This document shows positions 11,131-20,732 of a stretch of 64,000 nt of DNA, one piece after another. Below the pieces are notes generated by a model, which made no database searches, was not told where the DNA came from, and saw only the letters and a program-made list of their open reading frames with translations. The position numbers and the translations under genes are program-made. The stretch is taken from contig CM049986.1 in NCBI GenBank assembly GCA_016630955.3, positions 992,001-1,056,000 on the forward strand, read 5' to 3'. This DNA comes from Didymella arachidicola. Taxonomy: Eukaryota; Ascomycota; Dothideomycetes; Pleosporales; Didymellaceae. The first letter of the stretch is position 1; every line of letters begins with the position of its first letter.

Positions 11131-11507
11131 TCGCCTGTCAGGTTCGAGTAGGTGTATTATATGAATCGATCGTGTTTTACAGGTGAAGCTCTGTTTACAA
11201 TGGACTATTCCGTCGATACTTAATTATTCTTGATACCGGTAAGCTAGCCGACGTACCTGCATGGTCCGAGCCGCGGTTCGGGGCCGGGAAAGAGGCAGCT
11301 GCCAGCCACAACCATCTAGCTTAACTCTATCCTTGCACATCAATTGCCGGTTACATGGACATGACGTGAAGACTTATTGAGCCAAGCTGTCGGGCTGCGG
11401 TACAGGATCATAATTATTTGAGGTCATAACAGCAATTTATGACAAAAATGTACAGCCTATAAAAGCAAGTGGTATGCTGCTGAAACCGAACACTACCAAA
11501 GAGCAAG
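11131..11507. other. intergenic region upstream of the yellow-like gene
   Basis: 377 bp with no gene visible. It contains the TATA box at 11458-11464. Confidence 0.6.
11458..11464 (+). promoter_or_regulatory. TATA box (TATAAAA)
   Basis: Consensus TATAAAA beginning 50 bp before the start codon of the secreted protein gene at 11508. The position implies a very short leader. Confidence 0.6.
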
Positions 11508-12880
11508 ATGTTGTCGAAGATATTGTTCGCTGCAAGCGCATTGCTCCCAGTAATTGTGAGTAAACGGGTCGTCTCTGATCCAGGTACTCTCGGCGGTCCT
11601 CTCGAGGTCGTCCATTTGTACAATGATCAATGGCCAACGGGCATCACGGTCTCACGTTCGGGCCGCAAGTTCTCCAACTATCCAGGTAAACTATACTCGA
11701 CAGAAAACATGACAGTGCCAAAATTGCAGCGACTAACACAATGTAAAGCGGGTCTCGATAGCAACAACACCAACACTGGAAACGTCACTCGCTATGCGGT
11801 TGCTGAACTCACTTCCAACAACACGGAAACGCCTTACCCCAACGCAGAAATCAATAACCCTCCCGGCGGAGCTATCAACTACACAACTCAGCCTCCTACG
11901 AGCGCAAACTACCAAAACTACCTCATCGGTGTGCAATCTGTAGTCCTCGACCCTCTTGACCGCCTCTGGATTCTGGACACCGGACGCGTTCTAACCGCCG
12001 ACGGCACTCTCTTGAACGCCTCCCCAGGCGGCACAAAGCTTGTTGGTGTAGACATCAGCACAGACAGTGTGATCCAAACCATCGTCTTCCCCTCCACAGT
12101 CGCATTCCCAGACTCATACATCAATGACATCCGCTTCGATCTGCGACCGCATCTCACAGAGTCCGGGAAAGGCGTGGCGTACATCACCGACTCATCTTCT
12201 GAAGGCCGTAATGGGATCATCACCGTCGACCTCGGTACAGGGGAGAGCTGGAGGCATCTGAACAACATCCCTGAAGTCAGCGCCGAGCGCGGCTTTGTGC
12301 CGTTCGTCTGGGGCCAACCCCTGTACTACATTCCCGGTCCGGGCCAGCCGCTGACTACGGTTCCGCTGGGGAGTGACGGTATCGCCTTGTCTGCTGACGG
12401 CGAGGATCTGTACTTTGGCCCTGTTGGTGGAAGGGGCCTTTACAGTGTGCCTACCAAGCGCCTCAGGGATCGCAGCCAGAGCAGCGAGTTGCTGGCGCAG
12501 GGTGCGGTCCAGAATCACGGGCAGAGGGGCGTGAGTGATGGATTCGAAACTGATACCAACGGCTTCATTTATATGGGTAATATGGAGCAAAACGCGCTGG
12601 TTTTCTTCAACCCAGCCAACGGCACAGTCTCGTCTTTGGTGAGAGACCCAAGGATTAGCTGGATTGATACGCGTAAGTCGCTTCTCATTTTCACGGTGGA
12701 ATGAAGTGAGACTTGCTAATAAAAACAGTGTCTGTAGCTAGCGATGGCTACGTGTACTTCACCGATAATCAGCTTGCGTTCAGCAAGGCGTTCTTCCCTG
12801 GTACGGACAGGCGCGTGCGCCCATTTGCGCTGTACAGGGTTAAGCTGCCTAACAACGCGACCCGAGTCAATCTACAATAG
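11508..12880 (+). CDS. secreted yellow / major royal jelly-like protein
   Basis: Exons 11508-11685, 11749-12672 and 12729-12880 give 417 residues. The first 18 or so residues form a hydrophobic signal peptide (MLSKILFAASALLPVIVS), so the protein should enter the secretory pathway. Family landmarks of the six-bladed propeller fold are the SNYPAGLD junction, VVLDPLDRLWILDTG, DIRFDL, YITDSS, DGIALSADGEDLYFGPV and a late SDGFETDTNGFIY block. Several NxS/T sites suggest N-glycosylation. Fungal members have no settled activity; related proteins bind small ligands. It ends 266 bp before the transposon at 13147. Confidence 0.85.
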
Positions 12881-13099
12881 TAGTAACTTGCTCTGGCGTG
12901 AACAAGAGGCCTTGTGTAAATGAAGTACAAGTCACCCAATCTCGAGAGGTGGCCGAGCAACAGGCTACATAGATCAACATACTCCTACAGATCAGCCTGG
13001 GCACGAAAAGCTACCCGTACTGAAACTTGATATGTTCATTTTCCAACTATAGCACCAAATGCTTTCACACGTACACACCGCCTCGGGTCTCAGTACAGC

Positions 13100-13125
13100 T
13101 TTTTTTTTTTTTTTTTTTTTTTTTT
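13100..13125. repeat. homopolymer T26
   Basis: An uninterrupted run of 26 T residues, 19 bp outside the target site of the transposon at 13147. It is not part of the element's inverted repeat. The exact length may be an assembly estimate. Confidence 0.9.
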
Positions 13126-13146
13126 AGATCTGCATCTCTTTCTTTA

Positions 13147-13188
13147 CAGTGTCTGTGCCCGTAACGCGCGTGCATCGTAACGCGCACC
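13147..13188 (+). repeat. left terminal inverted repeat of the 13147-15274 transposon
   Basis: 42 bp, starting CAGTGTCTGTGCCCG, inverted copy at 15233-15274 with two mismatches. The repeated CGTAACGCGC cores are at 13160-13169 and 13176-13185. Confidence 0.92.
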
Positions 13189-13296
13189 AACCACCTAAAT
13201 GTGAGCCTCCAAAAATGAAGCTATTGAGCTACACACAATTGCTATCTTAACTAGATTTTTTAGCAGAGTGTTCTATAGGCCTATGCGACACTGATC

Positions 13297-15183
13297 CTAA
13301 CGATACTTGTATGGTAGCTTAACGTTGCGGCCTCGTGTGGTAGTCTTAAGTGGAGGTGCTGGTTGAGGACTTGGTGCAGGCACCTCACGAACACTACCTG
13401 CAGCACTACGCCTCTGCTTCTTTTTTGGTGCTGCAGCTTGTGAGGCCTTACGCTTGCCTCTTTGGGATAATTGTATAGCTTTTGCCTGATCATTCTGTGC
13501 CTTCTTGAGTGCCCGTGCCTCTTTCCGTGCGTCGATTTCTGCTCGCTCTCTGGCATGCCTCTCATCCCGCTCCTTCTTCTCTCTTGCTCGCTTCTCCACC
13601 TTCTCTGCCTCAAGCTTCTGCTTGAGCAAGCGAGTAGACTCACGGAGCTCAGCTGCGTCTGCTTTTCTAATCTCTTCTGCCTTCTCTACGTCATCGGCTT
13701 CGTCTAGGAGCTGCTGGCCTCGATTGACACGTGAAGGAGACCACCACTCAGTCTCTGCCTCCCATGACTGCCTCCGATGGACTGGGAGAGGCCTCTTCTT
13801 CTTAGTGCCTCTCTTCTCGTGATATAGAGCATGTTGTAGCTTCGAATTTTCCATCTCAAGAAGCTGATTTTGGATAGAGAGGTGGTGCAAGGTATCCTTC
13901 ACTACTACAGCATCTTCTGAGTATCTATCGCCAACGGCAGCAGATAGATGGGCATCAACTGCCTGCCAATCCTTGCCTGCATATACTGGAACAGGCACAG
14001 CTGGTTTAGGTGAAGGTCCATACTTCTTCTTGAACCTTTTGAGTACCATCTCTGGGTCAAACGGTATCAACCCAGTATGCTTGAAGGCGCTCTCAATGAG
14101 CTGTTTGGTGAAGGTTTTCACCCAGGCAGACCAGAAGAGGCGGAAGAAGTCACCCTTCTTGATTGGGATGAGGCCTAAGGTATCTTGTAGATGATCTGCG
14201 AGCACCTGGGAGTAGTTTTGAGCCAGAGGACTGAAGCATACTACATCAAGTGGTTGAAGAGTATGAGTACTGTAAGGTGGGTACACAGCTATCGTGATTC
14301 GATTGCGATCACAGTAGGCAATAAAAGCTGTCGTCAGGTGACTCCCATGGCCATCCAGAATGAGTAGACGGTGCTTCCTTCCTGCCTTCTCCTTGGTGTA
14401 GCGATCAAACACCTGCTCAATCCAACCTAGTGCTACATCGTCGTTCGTCCACCCAGTAGGAGAGACTGCAACGAAGGCTGAGTGTGTTTTGGCATCCATC
14501 TCATCTACCCAAGTACTCTGAATGTTCTGAGATTCAGCGGCATAGATGAGGCCTGGTGGAAGGACGCTCCCATCCCCACATATACACGAGAGCAGGGTAA
14601 TCCACTCTCGATTGCCATCTTGAATAGCTTGCTGAGTCTGCTTTTGCTCATATAGAGGCCTATCAAACACCCGTTTTGACTTAGAGAGCGTCCCAATAGC
14701 GAAGCCCTTCTCATCTATATTGTATGTTTAACCAGGTTCTATACTATACTGGGCCATCTTCTTCTCCATAAGGCTGAAGTAGCCCTTATATTTCTCACAG
14801 GAATCGGCTTTGTGGCAATTAGAGTCCATAGCAGTAACCCATTGAGTGATAAGCTGGTCTTGGTGACGCTTGAGGAAGCTGGTGACCCATGACTCTGAGA
14901 CGCTTGTTCGGCCGATCTCCTCTGCAAACCCCTTGATCATTGATCTTGTAGGTGGCAGATGACGTACTGTAAGACCTTCTATGTATCTTACAAGGCCTGC
15001 CTCTTGATGTGGAGTGAGTAGTTGTTGTGTAGAGGCCTTGGCTTCACAGGACGTGCTTTTGCCTTGGTGTCTGCGCGTTAAAGTTGACCTTGTAACACCA
15101 TGTTTTTCAGCTAAAGCTGTATACGAGATAGGTTTATTAGGATCAGCTGCGCGTAATTCTGCAAGGGCTTCCTCTAGTGACAT
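13297..15183 (-). pseudogene. pogo-type transposase with a single in-frame stop
   Basis: From the ATG at 15183 (or an in-frame upstream ATG at 15210) the frame runs for about 629 codons to 13297, broken only by a TAA at 14728-14730 directly before the first catalytic motif YNIDEKGF. There is no frameshift. The order is Psq-type helix-turn-helix (about residues 1-45), CENP-B-type domain (about 55-120), the DDE core with D in YNIDEKGF, D in LILDGHGSH and D in LQPLDVVCF (35 residues between the last two, so DD35D), then a long K/E-rich coiled coil and a basic tail. A CAA to TAA change would be a C-to-T transition in a CpA context, the type made by repeat-induced point mutation. The original codon is not known. 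Confidence 0.88.
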
Positions 15184-15232
15184 TGTGGCGTGGAGATATT
15201 GGGGGTGCAAGATGGGATGGAAAAGTGGTTGG

Positions 15233-15274
15233 GGTGCGCGTTACGCTGCACGCGCGTTACGGGCACGGACACTG
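15233..15274 (-). repeat. right terminal inverted repeat of the 13147-15274 transposon
   Basis: Inverted partner of 13147-13188. Followed directly by the TA target-site duplication. Confidence 0.92.
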
Positions 15275-15575
15275 TACACTCGGAGCACCTTTGTCGGGCA
15301 CGATGATATGCACATTGTTGTATGACCAGCGACAGGACGCTGCACATAATCTCTAGGAGCCAACTCCATACACTCTAGCTGGCCAATGTGAGAGCGAGCA
15401 TCTGCAATTCTGCCCCACCTTGTCTGCGATCTCCGCGCATCCCGATGTTCGGCATGAGGCTATCTTGGACAGGGGTACGTATGCTCTCGCCTAATCAAAT
15501 AGTTGCGACTTACGAGCCAGACGAAAGCTACCTCCCCGCAGCGACCTCCCCGCAACGCGTGACCTTTCTCGCAAC
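15275..15575. other. intergenic region upstream of the FAH-hydrolase fusion gene
   Basis: About 300 bp between the transposon end and the start codon. Just before the ATG an imperfect duplication of an ACCTCCCCGCA segment is seen. No TATA box. Confidence 0.5.
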
Positions 15576-17461
15576 ATGAACCCAATCACTCAAACAAGCG
15601 GACAAGCATCCTTTACGAATTATGTACTGTTTCAAAATCCAGAGACCGGCCGCAAGCGCGTTGGACACTACGATGTCGCAGAGGACTCCATCCAGCCATT
15701 AGCTTTCTCCTCCGGAACGCCTTTGGATAGCTTGTATCAAGTCATCGAGATTGGAGAATCCAACATAATCCCAACGGGAAAAGCTCTGACTGCCTCATCC
15801 GTCAAAGTGCTGGCCCCGTTCCCAGAGCGAGACGTCCTCTGTGTTGGTAAGAACTATGCTGAACATGCCAAAGAGTTCAATAGTTCTGGATTCGATAGCT
15901 CAGACAAGGTGGATACTCCCTCGCACCCTGTCATCTTCACCAAGCGCTTCACGTCCATCATTGCAAATGGTGATGAGATCTTCCCTCACCCTGGCTTCAC
16001 AAAAACGGCCGACTATGAAGGAGAGATCGGAGTAATCATCGGTAAGGTCGGATTTCGCATCTCAGAGGAAGACGCAATGAATCACGTGTGGGGTTATACC
16101 ATCGTGAACGATATGACAGCGCGCGAGCGACAAAGAGATCACAAGCAATTCTACATTGGAAAATCGTCTGACACATTCTGCCCAATGGTACGTGAAGACG
16201 CATGTTATGATGACTACGTGCTCACGAAAGCCGACAGGGACCGATCGCTGTACCCGCCGCCAAACTCGACAGAGTGCTGAGAGTGCAGACGCATGTCAAT
16301 GGAGAGCTCAGACAGGATGCAACGACCGAAGATCTCATCTTCTCGATCCCATACTTGATCAAGACAATGTCCGAAGGCCAGACACTCATACCCGGTGACA
16401 TCCTCGCCACAGGAACCGTAGGTTTACGCTTCAAAACCATCTACTTCGAGCAAAGTGCTGACTTTGCTTAGCCTGCTGGCGTTGGCATCGGGAAGAAACC
16501 TCCTGTCTACCTTAAATCTGGCGACGTGGTGAAGGTGTCAGTGACAGGCTTGGGCACGCTCACCAACCGCATTGGAAGTGCAAGCTCAACCAATTCTACC
16601 ATGAGCCGATTTGAGACTCGATCCTGCCTACAGCACAGCAACGCCACCAAGAGCATTGACACTACTTCATTGACCTCGATCAACAACAAGCTGCTACATT
16701 ACCAGCGCTCCGGCGAGACTTCCGGACCGCCAATCGTCTTTATCCATGGCCTCGGAGGGAGCGCAGAATTCTTCACACCACTCATCAGCTCACTCAGCCT
16801 GCAGAATTCGCACTCACTGCACCTCTTCGACTGCGAAGGCCACGGCCTATCCCCCTCATCCCCTCTAAGCAAGATAAGCATCCCATCACTCGCAGAAGAC
16901 CTCAACGGCATCATTTCCGAAACCAGCGCCAAAACAGGCGTCACTCTCGTAGCGCACTCCATGGGCTGCCTGGTAGCCGTCCAGCTCGCCCTCACACACC
17001 CCGACAAAGTCTCCAAACTGGTTCTTCTCGGCCCACCACCCTCCCCACTCCCCGAAGCAGACAGCACCGCCACCCACGCGCTCGCCGAGACCGTGCGAGT
17101 TAAAGGCATGCATGCCATTGTCGACGCCGTGGCGGACGCGAGCACTTCCGAGGCAACCAAGAATTCCAACCCGCTTGCTGTGGCGGCCGTGCGTGTGTCT
17201 TTGCTGGGTCAGGATCCTGAGGGCTATGCGAAGGCGTGCGCGGCGCTTGCTGAAGCGCCGGGTCTTGATTTCGCTGCGTTACAGACCAAGACGCTTATTA
17301 TCACTGGGAGTGAGGATCGAGTCTCGCCGCCGCAGTTGTGTGAGGGGTATGTCCGGGGACTGCAGGGGAGAGCGAAGTTGCATGTGCTTGAGAACGTGGG
17401 TCATTGGCATGTATTTGAGGATGTGCGAGGGACTGCGCGTGCGATTGAGAGTTTCTTGTAG
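15576..17461 (+). CDS. fused fumarylacetoacetate-hydrolase-family and alpha/beta-hydrolase protein
   Basis: Exons 15576-16187, 16238-16417 and 16472-17461 give one frame of 593 residues. Residues about 1-320 form an FAH-family domain: CVGKNYAEHAKE (catalytic His and Glu), the metal-binding EGE of ADYEGEIG, the NDMTARE motif, GKSSDTFCPMGP across the first splice, and the C-terminal GLGTLTNRIG. With no stop codon it continues into an alpha/beta hydrolase (about 345-593): oxyanion FIHGLGG, nucleophile Ser in AHSMG, acid Asp in GSEDRV, and His in NVGHWH. FAH-family enzymes cleave or decarboxylate beta-keto-type acids; the second half resembles enol-lactonase/C-C hydrolases. The pair suggests two successive steps of ring-cleavage product breakdown. 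An internal ATG near 16602 could be a separate start, but nothing ends the first domain. Confidence 0.85.
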
Positions 17462-17560
17462 ATGTGGAAACTTGATAGCGATGACGGTGGTATACTGCAT
17501 GTGACACGGCCTGCGCCAAAGGAAATCTATCAGAGCCGGACAGGATTGAGACTCGTTTCT

Positions 17561-19786
17561 TCAATGCTTGCTCACGGTCCTGAATACCATTTTGAACATG
17601 CCAGCGACGATCTTGAAGATAATCATCAGCACCCATACAACCGCCTTGAACCCAAAAGTAAGAATCCCAATGATCGCTCGCGCCACGAAAGGCAGCCGGT
17701 CTTCCTTCTCGGCAGCTTTGCGCGCCTTCTTCTCCGCCTTTGTTTCCGTGACACCGACTTCCTTGCTCTGCCCATACCACTCACCAAGCTCGACATCCTT
17801 GTCAAAACCCGCATTTCGATCCCGCGCCCGACTCGTCGCGCGACTCTGGGTGGTCGTCTCATCAACCGTCGTGCTCCTGAGCGACATGACGAGCTTCCGC
17901 AACGAACTCGTAACAGCCACACCAGCCTTCTCCCTACCCGTCTTGCTCCGCGGATCAACCCCCTTCCAGTCCCTCGCAAAGCTATCTTTCAGACTGCTCG
18001 TCTTGGCCTCAGGCGTGACGGCCCCTTCCTCGTAGTCGTTGACCGGCGGCGCCTCGAAGTTCGCCAGGCTCGTCTTCCTGCTGCTCCGGCCCCGTGTCGC
18101 CTCCGCCACTGCAACAGCGCACAGCGCACTCGCCGCGACGTCAACAAGAAATGGGTTACCGAAGCGCGTCAGAGCGCCGAGATTCAGCACCAGCGCGTCG
18201 TTGCCGAAATCGAGGCGCGCCAGCATGTGCTCGTCGGGCGTGGCGTCCGTGGTGGTGGGGAGCTGAGCGACGCTTATGGTGCTTGGTGTTGCGCTGATGG
18301 GGCGCATGTGTGCGTCGAAGCGTGGAGGAGCAGGAAGGGGCGAGAAAGCGTTCGTACGCGGTGTGCTGGTGGAGAGTATGTACGGGTTGAGGAGCGTGAT
18401 GGATGCTGGTTTGCTCACGCCAAGGGCGGGCGTGGAGGGCATGTTGTGCCCGTAGATGGCGGTTACGGGGCGTGTGGAGGGCTTGTTGATTAGACTGCAG
18501 TCACCCTCGATTTGTATGGGGAAGGTGCCGAGTGTTGGGTGGTGCAGTTGGTACGAGCCTTCTGAGGGGATATGTTGGGCCCACGGGTTGGCGGCTTGAT
18601 TAGGGTCGTCGCGCGTCCAGAGGAGTGTGCAGCATTCGCGCTGGGCAGCGCCGGCAAGGACGTCTTCTGCGAGGCGCTGTGCGGCAGGGGATTGCGCGCC
18701 CGGGTCAACGAGGGCGATGCGTGATGCAGCCGGAGAGTTTGCGGCTGCGTCCAAGGCCTGGAGAGCGGCGAGCTTGGGATAGATACTTGTGAGAAGTGTG
18801 GTGGACTCTTGTTGCCGAGACTCGAATGCCGTTGCGTCCATGGAAGGAGGCGAGATCAGGTCAAGCTGGGCGATTGGCAGCACTCGCGGTTGGGTAGGGT
18901 GATGTCGTTGGATTAGGAGCTCGTTGATGATACTCTGAACGGGAGCATCTTCGCCAGCAAGGTTTGTAGTCGCCAAACTGTAGAATGGAAGAGATGGGGT
19001 CGTGCCGAAAGTGATGGTAGGATTTGCCGATGTTGCTCGGTGCATCTTGAGTGTGTAGATCTGGATTGCAGGCTCCTCTTGCCCGTTGGTGGCCAGCCAA
19101 AGGTTGTCAAGTAAATGCGAAGGGGTGAAGAAGGTTTTCGGCGGCGGTTTGGCCGCCATGGTGTTCCTTGACGAGGTGCTGCTGTGAGGTATATATGGCT
19201 CTGACGAGTATGGTGATCTGCTCGTCTGCAGGTGTGTTGGCGATGCTAGCGCAGGCTTGTATGCTTGTTGCGAGAGAGATAGGTTGGGGTCATACGTTGG
19301 AAACATAGACCGCATCTGAGTCTCTTCTTGCGGTGATCTCGGCGGTCTTGTCGCAGTTGTATTGCTGCGTACCAGTGTGTCGCATGTTGAGAAAGCAGGA
19401 GAGACAGCTCGATTAGGTTCAGGACTGTAAGCATGAGGTGTAGAGAAGGATGGCGAAGGATTTCGGTAGAAGTCTTCTTGTGCTACGACAGGCGATGCTG
19501 TTGTAGGGCCTGATGTGAAGACGTTTGCCGGCGCAACGTGTGCTTGAGGCGGTGCGGTGATAGTAGGAACAGCATTGTTGGCGTTTGACGGCGAAACAGG
19601 GGCCGAGTTCACTTGTATGACCAGCTCGTGGAAGTCGATCGGTTCTTCCATGTGGTTTGCACTGTCTTTCCTCTCCACGATAGGTGCTGAAATCGCCGGC
19701 TTCGCAGCTGGTGATGGTCTGCGAGCTGGGCTGGTTTGCCTGGCACGAGGGGGCGGAGGGAACAACTGAAATCCATTCCCTGTCAT
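17561..19786 (-). CDS. conserved-looking fungal protein of unknown function, proline-rich, C-terminal membrane anchor
   Basis: A single 741-residue exon. I do not recognise a catalytic family. The N-terminus begins with a short FQLFPPPPRARQ motif. Residues about 1-215 are rich in Pro, Ser and Thr and probably disordered. A folded middle part (about 215-540) starts with a LLDNLWLATNGQEEPAIQIYTLK segment and includes QRECCTLLWTRDDP and LDFGNDALVLNLGALTRFGNPFLVDV. Near the C-terminus a lysine/glutamate-rich stretch (KAEKKARKAAEKEDRL) precedes a hydrophobic segment of about 30 residues that should be a membrane helix. The very short tail after it suggests tail anchoring. The frame is long and free of stops; codon usage looks like its neighbours. 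Confidence 0.8.
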   Translation of the reverse strand: MTGNGFQLFPPPPRARQTSPARRPSPAAKPAISAPIVERKDSANHMEEPIDFHELVIQVNSAPVSPSNANNAVPTITAPPQAHVAPANVFTSGPTTASPVVAQEDFYRNPSPSFSTPHAYSPEPNRAVSPAFSTCDTLVRSNTTATRPPRSPQEETQMRSMFPTYDPNLSLSQQAYKPALASPTHLQTSRSPYSSEPYIPHSSTSSRNTMAAKPPPKTFFTPSHLLDNLWLATNGQEEPAIQIYTLKMHRATSANPTITFGTTPSLPFYSLATTNLAGEDAPVQSIINELLIQRHHPTQPRVLPIAQLDLISPPSMDATAFESRQQESTTLLTSIYPKLAALQALDAAANSPAASRIALVDPGAQSPAAQRLAEDVLAGAAQRECCTLLWTRDDPNQAANPWAQHIPSEGSYQLHHPTLGTFPIQIEGDCSLINKPSTRPVTAIYGHNMPSTPALGVSKPASITLLNPYILSTSTPRTNAFSPLPAPPRFDAHMRPISATPSTISVAQLPTTTDATPDEHMLARLDFGNDALVLNLGALTRFGNPFLVDVAASALCAVAVAEATRGRSSRKTSLANFEAPPVNDYEEGAVTPEAKTSSLKDSFARDWKGVDPRSKTGREKAGVAVTSSLRKLVMSLRSTTVDETTTQSRATSRARDRNAGFDKDVELGEWYGQSKEVGVTETKAEKKARKAAEKEDRLPFVARAIIGILTFGFKAVVWVLMIIFKIVAGMFKMVFRTVSKH

Positions 19787-20732
19787 CTTGAGTCTATGAT
19801 GGCGATTGCGTTGGCCGTGAGATTAGAAATTATGATGTAAATGTGGGCAGCAGGCGATGTGTAAGTTCATGTGAACACCAGGTCGGCACTGGAAACACAA
19901 CGAGGCCTTAGTATATGGGTATGACAGTTCATCCTCGCTCTTCATGCGAGCATATCTTTTACTCTTTACCCGCCGCAATAGCGGTAGGGGCACCTCCCGT
20001 GCATAACCTACCTCTTGCAGGATGTGTGGTGGTGGAGGCGGCCAATCAGAATGCAGACCCTGCTCGGCGCGTAAAGGTTGGATGTCGGTGGTTGGCTGCG
20101 TCACGTTAAGCGCCGGGACTTCCAGCGCCCCTTGTCGATACCGAATCTCTGCAGGCTGTTTGCCCTGCGGCTATTCGTCAAAGAGCATGTGCCTGACCAG
20201 CGCACAGGGCATGGCCGTATGTGACGGGTGCATGTGCGGGAGGAAGCGATCATCTCGAAGGTCTATTTTGAGGGTCCGTCTGCAGGCTGAGAACGACTTG
20301 GAGTGCTCCTAGAGGCCCGAGCAGAGTATAAACGCTCGTCGAGTCATGGCGGAGACGGTGTTGTACGGTCTCACAGTGGTGGAAATGCTGCTCTCGACAG
20401 TCCTGCTGTCTGCTGTGTGCACGTGGAGGGCGTTCAGCGCGCGAGCTCTCTGGTCCGTTCCTGAAGCTGGAAGAGCGATGGTAGTCATTTACCCGAGCAG
20501 ACGACAGCCCTTCAGATGGCAGTTACATGACGGTGTTACGGTCGATACTGGGCCCCGAGGTATTCCCAGCGTCAGCGTCCAGAAGGTCTGACAAAGAAGG
20601 GCGGAAGTCTAGAGAAGGGCTCCTGACGACGACTGGAGAGCCCTCGGCGCTACCGTTATCGATAACGCTTGACTTTTGAAAAGTTGTCGCAGGTCGTCAT
20701 TTGCGCATGGGACTCCAGCAACAATCCTCGCC
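19787..20732. other. intergenic region between the unknown gene and HGH1
   Basis: About 950 bp between two divergent genes. Open frames here are short and lack recognisable motifs. The only distinct feature is the palindrome at 20654-20667. Confidence 0.5.
20654..20667. promoter_or_regulatory. 14-bp palindrome CGTTATCGATAACG upstream of HGH1
   Basis: A perfect palindrome ending 65 bp before the HGH1 start codon. Its core TTATCGATAA is identical to the palindrome upstream of MED17 at 2963-2972. The function is unknown; the position fits a promoter element. Confidence 0.4.

Larger units (their letters stand above)
13147..15274 (-). mobile_element. Tc1/mariner-pogo-type transposon, second family, with both ends
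   Basis: A complete 2128-bp element flanked by TA at 13145-13146 and 15275-15276. The terminal inverted repeats, 13147-13188 and 15233-15274, match at 40 of 42 positions and begin CAGTGTC. Each contains CGTAACGCGC twice with a 16-bp period. The single gene inside reads on the minus strand and is interrupted by one stop codon. The TIRs share no obvious sequence with the 57658 element. Without an intact transposase this copy is non-autonomous but could be moved by a partner. It lies between the yellow-like gene and the FAH-hydrolase fusion gene, 301 bp from the latter's start codon. Confidence 0.93.

Noticed and set aside
11557..11586. possible first intron in the yellow-like gene (GTGAGT to CAG)
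   Set aside because: Only about 30 nt and the frame reads through smoothly in the family-like sequence, so it is kept as exon.
17462..18493. 343-codon plus-strand frame
   Set aside because: Mirror of the 741-residue minus-strand gene; very Arg-rich and without family features.
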